A DNA stretch of 64,000 nt from Rhinopomastus cyanomelas (GCA_013400115.1 VXBP01002898.1:220128-284127), one strand, 5' to 3'. Shown: positions 47,570 to 59,864, counted from the first letter of the stretch. Notes: a model not told the origin generated them from the sequence alone. Numbers and translations: made by a program.

Positions 47570-47743
47570 TCACAGAATCACAGAACATTAGAGATTGGAA
47601 AGGACCTCAAAAGATCATCTAGTCCAATCCCTCTGCCAGAGCAGGATCATCTAGACCAAGTCACACAGGAGCATATCCGAGCGGGTTTTAAACGTCTCCA
47701 GAGAAAGGGGACTCCACAACCCCCCTGGGTAGCCTGTGCAAGT
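47570..47743 (-). mobile_element. CR1 LINE 3' terminal fragment
   Basis: A minus-strand fragment of about 170 bp begins at the left with CACAGAATCACAGAACATTA and carries the standard 'gatcatctagtccaatccct' and 'ggactccacaaccc' phrases. It is 5'-truncated near 'gtagcctgtgcaagtg'. It has no coding part, and no clear target-site duplication is visible. Confidence 0.9.
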
Positions 47744-50700
47744 GTAACTTGGACTATTGAGAATGGAATTGATCACACAATTTCATGCAATTTGTTCTGA
47801 GAAATAGTTCCAAAATAAAACATTTCCCTGAATACTGAAAATAATGAAGCTTGATTTCTAGTTATTTTGAGCAGATATTAGAGAAGTGAAATTAGCTTAA
47901 GGACAGGCAAGAAATGAGGCATGAAAAAGAGGAGATAATGTCTTTCCCAACTGCAGGGCTAAAAAAAAAAAGAGTTTTCATTATTTTGTGTCTAAGGAAA
48001 GAAATACTGATTTAAGAATAATAATTTTGTTGTGTGATAAGGGACAGATTCACGATGGAACTTTTCTTAGGCTTACATCTCCTTCATACCAACTTTCCCT
48101 GAGGTGGAATCATTAAGATGTCTATCCAGGTACATGTTTTCATCATTTTTTTGGGAAATTTTAAATTTGTAGGTCTCTTCTTAGCTGATGGGTTTAGTCC
48201 AAATTCACAACAATGTTTGAATGCTTGAGGGAGTAATGGGAGATAAAGAGATCAAAAGACAAGTAGACACACAAAGCCCATGGTATTGTTTAGCCCTTGG
48301 TAAGCATATTTTCTGAATGGAGGAAAATTTGCAGGATTTACTTATTCTGATTGTTATAAGAAAAAGATCTTTTTCTCATGCCTCAGAAATAGAAAGGTAA
48401 AGAAAAGGAGCTTTAAGGGTTAATTTCTTATTTTTATAATTTAGAGAAATGTGACATAAATTCTTGCCTTTTCTTTAAGAGCAGTTCTATGATCTGAACT
48501 TTCCCGTTGATTCTTCATGCCAGGCACAGATCAGCCCAAAGTCTAGGATGATGCAAATATCCAAGATCTTGGGCCAAGTTTCTATCTGCAAGTTTCTATC
48601 AAAATTTTGTGGCTCTCTGACATCTCTCAAGATTACATTAAAAAATGGTCTTTTTGCCCTTTCTGTGGGGTACATGTACAGTTGTCACAAAAGTCACAAG
48701 GAACAAATCATAGGCTTTTTGAACTGGGAGAGGATGTTATCCCATTTTCCTTGTGTTTTGGCTTTCCTACTTCCCTCTATAAAAAGTAAGGAAGAGAAAT
48801 CAAGCAAACTTGCAAAAGTGTGGTGAATATTTCTTTCTTCTAGAAGCAGGTATTTAGAGAAGTCTCTGATCCTTGACTAAATCAAGACATTTCCATTTAA
48901 TCTCCCTTCATATTACACTCCAGAATCCTTCACCAGTTTTCTGGGCTGTGGCCCCTGTCACTGAAAGGAAAGCTAAGAAGAAATTGTTGCAAATTTTCAA
49001 AACAATTATTTGAAGAATAAATGCAGAAGTAAGTTCAACGTATACATGTTCACTAAGTGTTATGATGCCCTGTTAGACTCTGGCAAATTTACTAGCATTT
49101 ACTTTCAGCCATGCAAACAGTAATCAATTAGACCCATAGACTCTAAAACCCCAGTGACTATAGTGCAGCACACGAACACAAAACAGGTGTTCTTGGAGGG
49201 TAAATAGCATAACAAATATCTGCATGGAAAATTATGTCCACTGAGGATATCAAGGGAACAGAATAAACGACTTCCCTTTCCTTCCATCTGGCCAAGAGGA
49301 TCTTTTTGTAAATGTTTTGTTTCTCCTATGTGCTCCAGTATTCCCCTTGTTTACCTTTTCTCACCTATTCATGTCCTTCCAATTAAGTTAAAAGAAGGGA
49401 AGTGTTCATACTCCTTTAGGTTTTGTAGTCCTGTCTGAATTTATTACAATGTGATTGTAAGTAAATAAAATCATTTTGGAAATAACAATTTTGAATGTGA
49501 AATTGAAAAATAAAATAAAGATCTGGTGCTTTATCCCATCAAAATGGTTGTAATCAAACTGCTCCAGAAGGTAGTTCCTTAATCATACTGATTAAGGCAC
49601 TGAACTCGTGCCACTCTCCCATGCATGCTCTTGGACAGTTGTGTCAGACAATGCTGTCAACACAGTTGTCATTAATACTGCTGGTGAATCGCACCAGTCT
49701 GTGTGATCCATTTTAGAAAAGACTACTGAATTGCCTGGAAGATACGTTTTGTAAGGTAACACCTTGTTTTGCAGTCCTAACCAGATGGTTTCTGTAGATT
49801 GCAGTATGTGGTCTTAGAGCTGAATCAACAGGATGCCAGGCACCCTCACCTTGTTCTCTCATTCCTTTGGAGCAAATGCTGATCCTACCCAAGGAAATAA
49901 ATATGGACTATTTTCTGTAAGAAAAGTAAAAAGAAAAAAGGAGATATTTCCTTTCCCAGAAGAACCCTAAACATGACCACAACCCAAAACAAGCCCAAGC
50001 TTGCAAACACGCACTTGGAAAGTGTTTGAATGTATGTGGACCATGCATGGCATCAGCAAAGGCTAGAATGAAAGTCTAATTTTCTCCTGTTTAAATCTCT
50101 GCTCAAGCACTCTAAGGTCTTTATTCTCACATTGATTAAATTAGGCACTGGCAAAGTTTCATTAACAGAAATATTACCTTTCATTTAGCTTGGAAAAAAG
50201 TGATTTGTTGTAATGTGTGGAAAGAAAAAATTGAATTGCCCAGTTTGTGTAAGGTATAAAAGAATGGAACTGCTGAGCTATGTGTGTCCACTTCTGTCCC
50301 CAGAAGCCATTCACCCATATTTGGCAGAGAACATATTTAAAATTCTGCCTCTGATCTGGTAACTGGAGTCAGAAGCAGTGGTAGAGCACAAGTCTTCATT
50401 TTTATGTCTGAAGATTCATCTGTGTTTTGTGGCTTGTATTTCTACCACAAATATATGCCAATTTGTATCTACTTGGTTCAGTCTGCTGTCTCCTTTCTGG
50501 TAAGAGGCATCTATCACCCTTGCAATAAAGGGTATAAAAAACAATTCTTATCAGGTCTCAGTCATATTTGAATCATAGAATCATAGAATCATAGAATACG
50601 ATAAGCTATTCCTGGTTATCTCAGCTGTGCCACCTAGACACATTTGAGCACAATCTGAGTCAGTGTTACAAGCTTAGAAATAGTGAAACAGATGTATTTT

Positions 50701-51179
50701 TAAAGACATGACTTCATTAGTGATTTCCAGAGATAAATACTGCTCCACTATTCTGAAAGGCTTGGCTCAGATGAAGGCAGATGTAAACATTAAAATGGAA
50801 GCTTGTCCTCTTCACAGATCCAAGATTTAATTTCTACTGAGTTTTTCCTCCTCTCTGGTTAAGAAATCTGTGAAGCATGTTTTTCCCAAAAATGAATGCT
50901 TCAGAGCTTCCTTCTTCCACAAAACAAAGCCAGAGAATGTCAACCCACAACCCAGCATGTGAGCAGCCCAACAATAATAAGCATAAGGGTGCATGTGATG
51001 GGGAAAAACTGCTGATAAGAAAAATATTTTCAGTGACTTATTTGAAGTGAACATCTCAATCTTGTTTTCGCTGAAGTCGGTATTAACAACCCATTATGAA
51101 AAAGAAGACTAAATGGTGGTTTGACTAGAATGGAGGGACAAAGCTAAACTTGAAAGGTTCTTTTTTTCTAGGGTGAAAC
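47744..51179. other. Single-copy non-coding DNA
   Basis: About 3.4 kb with short open frames only and no recognised gene. A solo CR1 tail repeat at 50571 is listed separately. Confidence 0.65.
50571..50597 (-). repeat. Solo CR1 terminal repeat, (AATCATAG)3
   Basis: Three copies of the CR1 3' terminal octamer (AATCATAG on the plus strand) occur with no CR1 body on either side. This could be an extremely short CR1 insertion or the remnant of a deleted one. Confidence 0.75.
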
Positions 51180-51420
51180 CACAGTGGCCTTTCTGGAGAT
51201 TAACAGCTGGAAGTTGAATGTTGCTAAATTAAAATTTTAACTTTCCTAGCAGTGAGGATGGTTAGAAGCTGGAACAGACTTCCAGGGGAATTATGTTCTC
51301 TTAACTTTTAAAGATTATATTAGCTTGAGCTTGGATGGTTTTCTCACAGCTGTGATTTAGCCAGGATAGCTAACTTGCAGCCAAACTTGTGGTTAAAGTG
51401 GTCTTAGACTTATTACATGA
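51180..51420 (+). mobile_element. Ancient CR1-like 3' UTR relic
   Basis: Order and wording resemble old CR1/L3-type 3' ends: 'gaggatggttagaagctgga', 'acagacttccaggggaatta', then a degraded 'agcttggatggttttctcac'. There is no terminal octamer and divergence is heavy. The family is uncertain. Confidence 0.45.
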
Positions 51421-51458
51421 TGCTGAGGTATTTTGTGGTTTAGAGGGAGGACGAAATA

Positions 51459-53662
51459 GAAGGTCTGTGGACTTTTTTAGTTGAGACAAGGTTCCCTGTT
51501 GTTCCTGTATCTGTGAAAGAAGTAAACAATCCGTTCCTCTTTTCGGTTCCTCATATCAAGGCTCCGTTTTGCTGAACTAGGAGAGATATTCGTTCCTATG
51601 ATCCAGTAAAGTGAAGATAAGGATCATCGCTAATAATCACTACCCTAGAATAAATGCTCCTTCTATGTATTCCAGGCCTTTATATGCTTATCAAACTAAT
51701 GAATGCGGAGTAGGAGTTGTTGGCCCACCAAATTCATAGCATAGCTCCCTGTTAAGGTCAGGTACTGATTTAAGCCCTTAAGGAGTTTCTTTGTGCTGGT
51801 AAATGAGGCATTTGGAAAACAGTGAGGCTTGCCCAGAGGCCACTGATTCCCATATATCTTGCATACCTATCTTAAGGTGGGCAGCAGCATCCTGTAAAAG
51901 TAATTGTTCTTTACCATTGATTTTAGGGAAGAACTTAAACAGCTACGACTATTTCAAATTTCTAATGCCAGGTGAGACAAATCTTGCAGTGGAAACGATG
52001 GCTATAAGTGCAGAAAGCATAGCTCTGCCAAATGCTGGCTGTCTTTCCAAAGCCAAGGTAAGAGCAAAGGAAATCTTAAGAAATAGTTCGGGATCTAAGG
52101 ATGTATTTAGACAAACTATATGATTGGTCTAACTGAAGTCGAGACGGCTGTGTGCATGAGTAAGCAAGCAGCTTCTTTCCTTAAACTAGTAGTATCACAA
52201 GTGTCTTGGAGTAATAAAATAAATGTGATTAAGCAAATCACAAATATATGGCGCATTACAACAAGTAAAATATTCCTTCTTGAGTCTTTTAACAATCAAT
52301 TTAAGCCCAAAGCACAGTTCTGCATTGTCTTCGTTATTATCCTAAAGTAAAAATACAAATAATACTATTTTTCTTAGCTGTAGATTTTTCAGAACAGTTC
52401 TTCTTCTTCATTAATACAGAAAAGTGAAAGCATTCTCACTACTTACATCTAAGAGAAAACAATTTTTCAAAATTTCATTACAGAAATAATCAAATTTCCT
52501 ACATGCCTTGGAAATCCCAGGTTTTCAAAAGCTATGCTGAAATGTCTTGTGAGAAGGTTATATCAGTTTGAAGGGCTTGTTCCGAGTTGCATTCACACCA
52601 TGTATCTTGAGCAGCCTACCTGTCTTGCTTTGTTATTAACAAGCCTTTGGATAGGAGCTCTCAAAACCTGATATACCTAGAACCATAGAATCATAGGATC
52701 ACTAGGGATTGGAAGGGACCTCGAAAGATCATCTAGTCCAATCCCCCTGACACAACAGGATCTAAGACACACAGACACAACAACCTAGACTAAGACACAC
52801 AGAAACACATCCAGGCGGCTCTTAAATGTCTCTAGGGAAGGAGACTCCACAACCCCACAGGACAGCCTGCTCCAATACTCCATTACCCTCACTGTGAAGA
52901 AGTTCCTTCTGATAATTATATGAACCTTCTAAGTTCCATCTTGCGCCCATTGCCCCTTGTCCTATCACCAGATGACAATGAGAAGAGCCTGGCTCCATCC
53001 TCCTGACACCCACCCCTCACATATTTATAGACGTTAATGAGGTCACCCCTCAGTCTCCTCCAAGCTAAAGAGATCTAGCTCCCTCAGCCTTTTCTCATAA
53101 AGGAGATGTTCTCCTTCCTTCATCATCTTTGTGGCTCTATGCTTGACTCCCTCCGGCAACTCTCTCTAGAGTAGAGTACAGAGCGAGAAGGACCTCTCTT
53201 GATCTGCTAACCACCCTGCTTCTGATCCACCCAGGGATGCTGTTGGCCTTCTTGGCCACAAGAGCACAATGCTGGCTCAGTCATCCTGCTGTCCATTAGG
53301 ACCTCCCAGGTCCCTTTCTCCTAGGAAACTGAAGTGTATTAATAACATATTTTCATAAGCAATGTGATTTACACATTGGTTTACAAACTGTTTACAACCC
53401 TTAAATTTAAATAAGAAACTAGCACCCAAAGTAGTATTGAAGAAAATGTCAAAACTCCTTTCAATTTCAGTTGTGTCCCACCCCATTAGATGTAAAGGGA
53501 AAAGATAGAAGGGAAGGAGAGTATAAGGATGGAAATGTTGGGTTGATCAGTTACAGTTATCCTAATTTGAAAATGCAGAACCTGTTTCCCACCCATCTTG
53601 TCTGCTATTCTTTCTAACCACGGCAGTCATCTACACTTGTAAAATAAGTTTTGAACAGCAAA
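51459..53662. repeat. 2,204-bp direct duplication, copy 1
   Basis: Matches 53664-55867 at a constant offset of 2,205 bp with a single difference that I found (A at 53625 against T at 55830). A single N at 53663 separates the copies. Content is about 1.2 kb of unrecognised single-copy DNA with a 106-codon open frame (51803-52123, no domain), a minus-strand CR1, and about 330 bp of flank. The copy ends 15 bp before the position corresponding to the simple repeats at 55883, the sort of place where contigs break. It is probably an unmerged contig overlap. Confidence 0.95.
52682..53325 (-). mobile_element. CR1 LINE, 5'-truncated (in duplication copy 1)
   Basis: The minus-strand copy runs from the tail (ACCATAGAATCATAGGATCA) through the 3' UTR into the ORF2 C-terminal region. 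It ends near 53325 around the 'cctcccaggtccctttctcc' block. Frames are broken by indels, including an expansion with repeated AGACACACAGA words at 52760-52805 that other copies here lack. Confidence 0.92.
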
Positions 53663-53663
53663 N

Positions 53664-55867
53664 GAAGGTCTGTGGACTTTTTTAGTTGAGACAAGGTTCC
53701 CTGTTGTTCCTGTATCTGTGAAAGAAGTAAACAATCCGTTCCTCTTTTCGGTTCCTCATATCAAGGCTCCGTTTTGCTGAACTAGGAGAGATATTCGTTC
53801 CTATGATCCAGTAAAGTGAAGATAAGGATCATCGCTAATAATCACTACCCTAGAATAAATGCTCCTTCTATGTATTCCAGGCCTTTATATGCTTATCAAA
53901 CTAATGAATGCGGAGTAGGAGTTGTTGGCCCACCAAATTCATAGCATAGCTCCCTGTTAAGGTCAGGTACTGATTTAAGCCCTTAAGGAGTTTCTTTGTG
54001 CTGGTAAATGAGGCATTTGGAAAACAGTGAGGCTTGCCCAGAGGCCACTGATTCCCATATATCTTGCATACCTATCTTAAGGTGGGCAGCAGCATCCTGT
54101 AAAAGTAATTGTTCTTTACCATTGATTTTAGGGAAGAACTTAAACAGCTACGACTATTTCAAATTTCTAATGCCAGGTGAGACAAATCTTGCAGTGGAAA
54201 CGATGGCTATAAGTGCAGAAAGCATAGCTCTGCCAAATGCTGGCTGTCTTTCCAAAGCCAAGGTAAGAGCAAAGGAAATCTTAAGAAATAGTTCGGGATC
54301 TAAGGATGTATTTAGACAAACTATATGATTGGTCTAACTGAAGTCGAGACGGCTGTGTGCATGAGTAAGCAAGCAGCTTCTTTCCTTAAACTAGTAGTAT
54401 CACAAGTGTCTTGGAGTAATAAAATAAATGTGATTAAGCAAATCACAAATATATGGCGCATTACAACAAGTAAAATATTCCTTCTTGAGTCTTTTAACAA
54501 TCAATTTAAGCCCAAAGCACAGTTCTGCATTGTCTTCGTTATTATCCTAAAGTAAAAATACAAATAATACTATTTTTCTTAGCTGTAGATTTTTCAGAAC
54601 AGTTCTTCTTCTTCATTAATACAGAAAAGTGAAAGCATTCTCACTACTTACATCTAAGAGAAAACAATTTTTCAAAATTTCATTACAGAAATAATCAAAT
54701 TTCCTACATGCCTTGGAAATCCCAGGTTTTCAAAAGCTATGCTGAAATGTCTTGTGAGAAGGTTATATCAGTTTGAAGGGCTTGTTCCGAGTTGCATTCA
54801 CACCATGTATCTTGAGCAGCCTACCTGTCTTGCTTTGTTATTAACAAGCCTTTGGATAGGAGCTCTCAAAACCTGATATACCTAGAACCATAGAATCATA
54901 GGATCACTAGGGATTGGAAGGGACCTCGAAAGATCATCTAGTCCAATCCCCCTGACACAACAGGATCTAAGACACACAGACACAACAACCTAGACTAAGA
55001 CACACAGAAACACATCCAGGCGGCTCTTAAATGTCTCTAGGGAAGGAGACTCCACAACCCCACAGGACAGCCTGCTCCAATACTCCATTACCCTCACTGT
55101 GAAGAAGTTCCTTCTGATAATTATATGAACCTTCTAAGTTCCATCTTGCGCCCATTGCCCCTTGTCCTATCACCAGATGACAATGAGAAGAGCCTGGCTC
55201 CATCCTCCTGACACCCACCCCTCACATATTTATAGACGTTAATGAGGTCACCCCTCAGTCTCCTCCAAGCTAAAGAGATCTAGCTCCCTCAGCCTTTTCT
55301 CATAAAGGAGATGTTCTCCTTCCTTCATCATCTTTGTGGCTCTATGCTTGACTCCCTCCGGCAACTCTCTCTAGAGTAGAGTACAGAGCGAGAAGGACCT
55401 CTCTTGATCTGCTAACCACCCTGCTTCTGATCCACCCAGGGATGCTGTTGGCCTTCTTGGCCACAAGAGCACAATGCTGGCTCAGTCATCCTGCTGTCCA
55501 TTAGGACCTCCCAGGTCCCTTTCTCCTAGGAAACTGAAGTGTATTAATAACATATTTTCATAAGCAATGTGATTTACACATTGGTTTACAAACTGTTTAC
55601 AACCCTTAAATTTAAATAAGAAACTAGCACCCAAAGTAGTATTGAAGAAAATGTCAAAACTCCTTTCAATTTCAGTTGTGTCCCACCCCATTAGATGTAA
55701 AGGGAAAAGATAGAAGGGAAGGAGAGTATAAGGATGGAAATGTTGGGTTGATCAGTTACAGTTATCCTAATTTGAAAATGCAGAACCTGTTTCCCACCCA
55801 TCTTGTCTGCTATTCTTTCTAACCACGGCTGTCATCTACACTTGTAAAATAAGTTTTGAACAGCAAA
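53664..55867. repeat. 2,204-bp direct duplication, copy 2
   Basis: Second member of the pair, starting directly after the N at 53663 with GAAGGTCTGTGG. It is identical to copy 1 except T for A at 55830. It continues into unique sequence and tandem repeats at its right end, so this copy is the one anchored to the downstream DNA, while copy 1 is anchored upstream. That is the pattern expected for two overlapping contig ends. Confidence 0.95.
54887..55530 (-). mobile_element. CR1 LINE, 5'-truncated (in duplication copy 2)
   Basis: The same element as at 52682-53325, repeated base for base. It should be counted once if the duplication is an artefact. Confidence 0.92.
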
Positions 55868-55882
55868 TAATAAATTCAGGAT

Positions 55883-55932
55883 GTGAAAAGCTCATAGAAG
55901 TCAGTGAAAAGCTCATAGAAGTCAGTGAAAAG
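55883..55932. repeat. 21-bp tandem repeat, 2.4 copies
   Basis: The unit begins GTGAAAAGCTCATAGAAGTC. Perfect copies lie at 55883-55903 and 55904-55924, with a third partial copy to 55932. It abuts the purine repeat that follows. Confidence 0.92.
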
Positions 55933-55944
55933 AAAGGAAAAGGG

Positions 55945-56001
55945 AAGGGAGAGGAGAGGAGAGGGAGAGGGAGAGGGAGAGGGAGAGGGAGAGGGAGAGG
56001 G
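55945..56001 (+). repeat. Purine repeat (GGGAGA)n, G-quadruplex and triplex prone
   Basis: The tract is pure purine. From 55963 to 56001 there are seven GGG runs, each separated by AGA, which is a textbook G3N3 quadruplex motif on the plus strand. The homopurine/homopyrimidine character also allows triplex (H-DNA). Such tracts cause dropouts in sequencing, in keeping with the assembly join whose overlap ends just upstream. Confidence 0.95.
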
Positions 56002-57024
56002 CCAAGACACTCTTGTGTAAAGTGGTGTCATGCAGAGATATTTTAATGTGCAAGGAGGTGTTCAATGCTGTGCTTGAGGCAACAATGTGGTACAGAGGCT
56101 GTTTCTATTTATATGGAACTATTTCAGTGCCTCCAGGACTAGAATAGTCATCCAGGGTTACTAAGGGCTGCTGACCCGGAAACCTATGAAAGACATTTCT
56201 GTTTGGAGAGTCCGTTAGAGAGGTTGTTCAAATTAGTTGACATCCTTCTGAAACAAGCAGCAGTTGTGTGTGCAAGTTGGGAGAAAATACCACATTTCAG
56301 TCTGTGCTTACTTTCTCATGGGAAGAAACTGTGTGAACAGATCAGAAAGGCAGCAGAGCTTTTGCGTCTGTGTCAGAGCAAACGAAAGCTGGCAGTCAGG
56401 TGGCTCCCCTTCTCACCAAGTTGAGTAAGGTAATTGTTGTTTAATATTTTCAACAGAATGTTTGAAGGGAGCACTTAATTATCCTGCCAACATCTATTCA
56501 AATAAACATGAGGGATTTAGAACATTTCTTGACATTGCAGGCTTAAAAGGAATACCAAACATTGTGTGGCACTAAACCTCTTAGATCTCCTCTGCATTTT
56601 CAGCAGAGCGCTGTGGGACAATGGGTGAGTGCATACTTTTTGTTTTCAGCTAGTAGACCTCTAAAACAAAGTCATTGCTGAGAACTATTTTGAGCATTTT
56701 TCTTATGGGTTAAATTATGCTGCAATTAACACCTGTTTGGCAAAGGTTAATATTTGTCTCCTTTACACATGCAGCCACATACATAAATACATACATTAAC
56801 CTTTTTTCCCTAATTAAAAATCCAACCAAATTTAGTGAATCAGTTACTGACATTACTCTATCTGCCCATGTCTCATATGTTTTGGGGTTGGTTTGTTTTT
56901 TTTTTTTTACATTTTAGAACTTTTTTTGTGGTCTTAGCTGTAAAATCTTCAGAAATCAGAAGGCTACTCAACAAAGGAAGTGTTACACAAGCTGGCCAAT
57001 CCTTCCCATTTAAATCAGCTGAAC
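56002..57024. other. Non-coding spacer with a small open frame of unknown status
   Basis: A 73-codon frame at 56203-56424 (plus) has two helix-like Leu-rich stretches (RLFKLVDILLKQAAV and IRKAAELLRLC) but no homology I recognise. A T-run lies at about 56897-56910. Nothing else stands out. Confidence 0.5.
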
Positions 57025-58910
57025 TCACAGAATCATGGAACATCAGAAATTGGAAGTGACCTCAAAAGATCATCTAGTCAAATCCCCCTGCCACAGCAGG
57101 ATCACCTAGACCAAGTCATATGAACAAATCCAGGTAGGTTTTAAACCTCTGCAGAGAGGAAGGCTCCATGACCCACCTTGGGCAGCCCCTTCCAGTGCTC
57201 TGTCACCCTCACTGTGAAGAAGTTCCTTCTCATATTGGTGTGGAACCTCCTGTGTTCCAGCTTGCATCCATTGCCCCTTGTCCTATCACTAGATGACACT
57301 GAAAAGAGCCTGGCTCCATCCTCCTGACAACTACCCTTGACACAATACTCCAGATTCAGTCTCACCAGGGCAGAGTAGAGGGGGAGAAGCCCCTCTATCG
57401 ATCTTCTAACTACCCCACTTCTGATCCACCCCGGGATGCCATTTACCTTCTTGGCCACAAGGGCACGTTGCTGGCTTATCCACAAGGACCCTCAGGTCCC
57501 TTTGTCCTACACTGCTGTCCAACAGCTCAGTCCCCAACCTATACTGGTATCTGGGGTTGTTCTTGCCCAAATGCAAGACTGTACACTTACCTTTGTTATA
57601 GTTCATTACATTTCTCCCTGCCCAGCTCTCCAGCCTGTCCAGCAATCGCTGAATGGCAGCATAGTCTGCTGGGGTGTCAGCCACACCTCTCAGCTTTGTG
57701 TCATCAGCAAATCTGCTGACAGTTCACTCTAATCCCTCATCCAAGTCATTAATGAATAGATTGAATATGACTAGTCCAAGTACTCACCCTTGGGGGCTCC
57801 ATTAGATACAGGCCACTAACTAGACTCTGTCCCATTGACCACTACTCTCTGGCTTCTATCCTGCAGCCAATTCACCATCCACCTCACTACCCGATCATCC
57901 AGACCACACTTGCCTCAGTTTGGCTGTGAGAATGCTGTGGGAGACTGTGTCAAATGTCAAGACAGACCACATCTACCACTCTGCCATCATCTATCCACCT
58001 GATTATGCCCTCATAAAGGCTATCAGGTTGGTTAAGCATGACTTCCCTTTGGTGAAGCCATGCTGACTGTCCCTAAAAACCCTCTTGTCCTTGATGTGCC
58101 TAGAGACAACATAAAGGAGAAGTTGTTCCATCACCTTTCCTGGGTTGGAGGTGAGGCTGACCCGTCTACAGTTACTTGGGTTCTCCTTCTTACGCTTTTT
58201 GAAGTTTGGGATGACATTTGATATCCTCCAGTCGCCAGGCACCTCTCATGATCCCCATGACTTAGCAAAGATGACAGAGAGTGGCTTAGCAACGACTTCC
58301 ACTGTCTCTCTTAGCACTCATGTGTGCATCCCATCTGGGCCCATGGATTTCTCTACGTCCAGTTTGCTCAACTTATCCCTAACCCAGTCCTCATCAACCA
58401 AGGCAAACTCCTGTCTTGTCTCAACTTCCTCTGGGGCCTTAGCAGTCTGGGGCTTGATATCAGGACAGTCCCTAGAAGTACAGACAGAGGCAAAAAAGAT
58501 GTTCATTATCTCTGCTTTCTCTGTATCCTCTATCACCAGGGCACCCACCTCATTCAGCAAGGGGCCTAGATTGCCTCTAGGTTTATTTTTACCTGCAATG
58601 TATTTGAAGAAGCCCTTTTTGTTGCCCTTGACCTCTCTGTGCAAGGTTTAATTCCAAGGAGGCCTTGGCTTTCCTAATTGCATCCCTATATTCTCTCACT
58701 AGAGCCTTATAATCTTCCCAAATGGCCATCCCCTCCTTCCATGACCTATAGACTTTCTTCTTCCTCTTGTGTTTGTTCAGCAGCAACCTGTGTAACCATG
58801 CAGGTCTTCTTCCTTGACTTCCTACCTGTTGGAATGCTCTGATCTGTGGCTTCAAAGAAGTGGTCTTTGAATGTTAACCAGCTACCTTGGGCCCCTTTAC
58901 CTGCCACTGT
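57025..58910 (-). mobile_element. Long decayed CR1 LINE with linker, RT and C-terminal parts
   Basis: The minus-strand copy is about 1.9 kb. It runs from a terminal TCACAGAATCATGGAACATC at 57025 through a 3' UTR, the ORF2 C-terminus, RT and the EN-RT linker, ending near 58910 at 'ccctttacctgccactgtcc'. It represents another subfamily from the 24.8-kb copy (linker with KKVYRSWKEG). The ORF2 C-terminus has an internal deletion joining LEYCV to a GARLFSVSSSDRTRGNG segment at about 57345. There are many frameshifts and stops, so it is an old dead copy. Confidence 0.94.
57141..58855 (-). pseudogene. CR1 ORF2 remnant in at least five frame segments
   Basis: From N to C on the minus strand: linker (58589-58855, KKKVYRSWKEGMAIWEDYKA), RT start (58318-58644, KGNKKGFFKYIAGKNK and SMGPDGMHT), RT fingers (58003-58242, NCRRVSLTSNPGKVMEQ and HGFTKGKSCLTNLIAF), a decayed middle with a broken motif A near 57950, RT motif C with FADDTKLRG encoded near 57695-57720, thumb (57406-57684, YNKGKCTVLHLGKNN and QRDLRVLVD) and C-terminus (57141-57485, NGIPGWIRSGV). 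Motif C is intact but the frame is not, so no function is possible. Confidence 0.9.
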
Positions 58911-59320
58911 CCTGAAAGATTAAACAATAGCATCTTATACTTAAAATATAAACATCAGTTACCATCCAGTGTATATAATGCTAGGGATTTATCTCTGCAA
59001 GAAGATACTGTGTAGAATAGTTGTGAGTTTGACAGACAAAAAACTAAAGAAGCCAGTGCAAAGAAAGTGTTTAAACTCAGACTGCATGAGCAGGCACTGA
59101 GAAAAGCTGGCTGAGAGACACTTGGAGTACTAACTCTTTGAAGAAGTGGGGAACAGGGACTGAGGTTATGATCTGCTGGTATTTCTCTTTTTATACAGAA
59201 AACAAAAGGAGTTTCTTACATGTAACTTTAAATTATTTTCACGATTGCAACAACTATCAGACCTCTGATTTTTTTTTCCTAACTGTTCATACCAAATCAG
59301 TTAATGGCATTATCTTTGTT
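58911..59320. other. Non-coding spacer
   Basis: About 400 bp with no recognisable gene or repeat. Confidence 0.6.
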
Positions 59321-59399
59321 ACTGCTCTGGCAGGGGGGTTGGACTGAGATGATCTTTTGAGGTCCCTCCCAACCCATAATATTCTGTGATTCTGTGATC
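59321..59399 (+). mobile_element. Very short CR1 3' end
   Basis: About 79 bp: 'ctgctctggcaggggggttg', 'gatgatcttttgaggtccct', then ATTCTGTGATTCTGTGATC. It is severely 5'-truncated. Confidence 0.88.
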
Positions 59400-59864
59400 T
59401 CCTTAAAAGGATTGAGGAATGGCAGCAATCTAGCTCTTAATTGTAAAATTCAATGTATCAAAACTCAGTGTGTCTCTGCCCCGCACCCAGGGGTGTACAC
59501 CACAACCCATTTGGAGTTGATGTTTGTAGTTAATACTTTACATAGAAATACCAACACTTTATAGTGTTTAAATTAAAAAAAACCCTAGAAACTGTCAGGA
59601 TTAATGTGTCTTTGATCCTAGACATCAGTTTGGACTCCGATTTGCCATGTCTTTTCACAGATGAGAAAGACTTTACAAGTTAGGCATATCCAAAGGGACT
59701 TTGTCTAATAGTTAATGGAGATCTGAAAGAAAATTCCACCTCCTCCAGAAATTAAGTGAAGATAAACCATGAGAGAGTGTTTGAGCTCAATGGGAAAGGG
59801 AAAAAACAATGAGAAGAGCAGAAGAGTGAAGACCAGAAACAGACTCGGCAATTATACAATTCTA
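59400..59864. other. Non-coding spacer
   Basis: About 460 bp with nothing recognisable. Confidence 0.55.

Noticed and set aside
51803..54328. Tandemly duplicated 106-codon gene
   Set aside because: The two identical frames lie in an N-split duplication that is probably an assembly artefact. The product has no recognisable domain.
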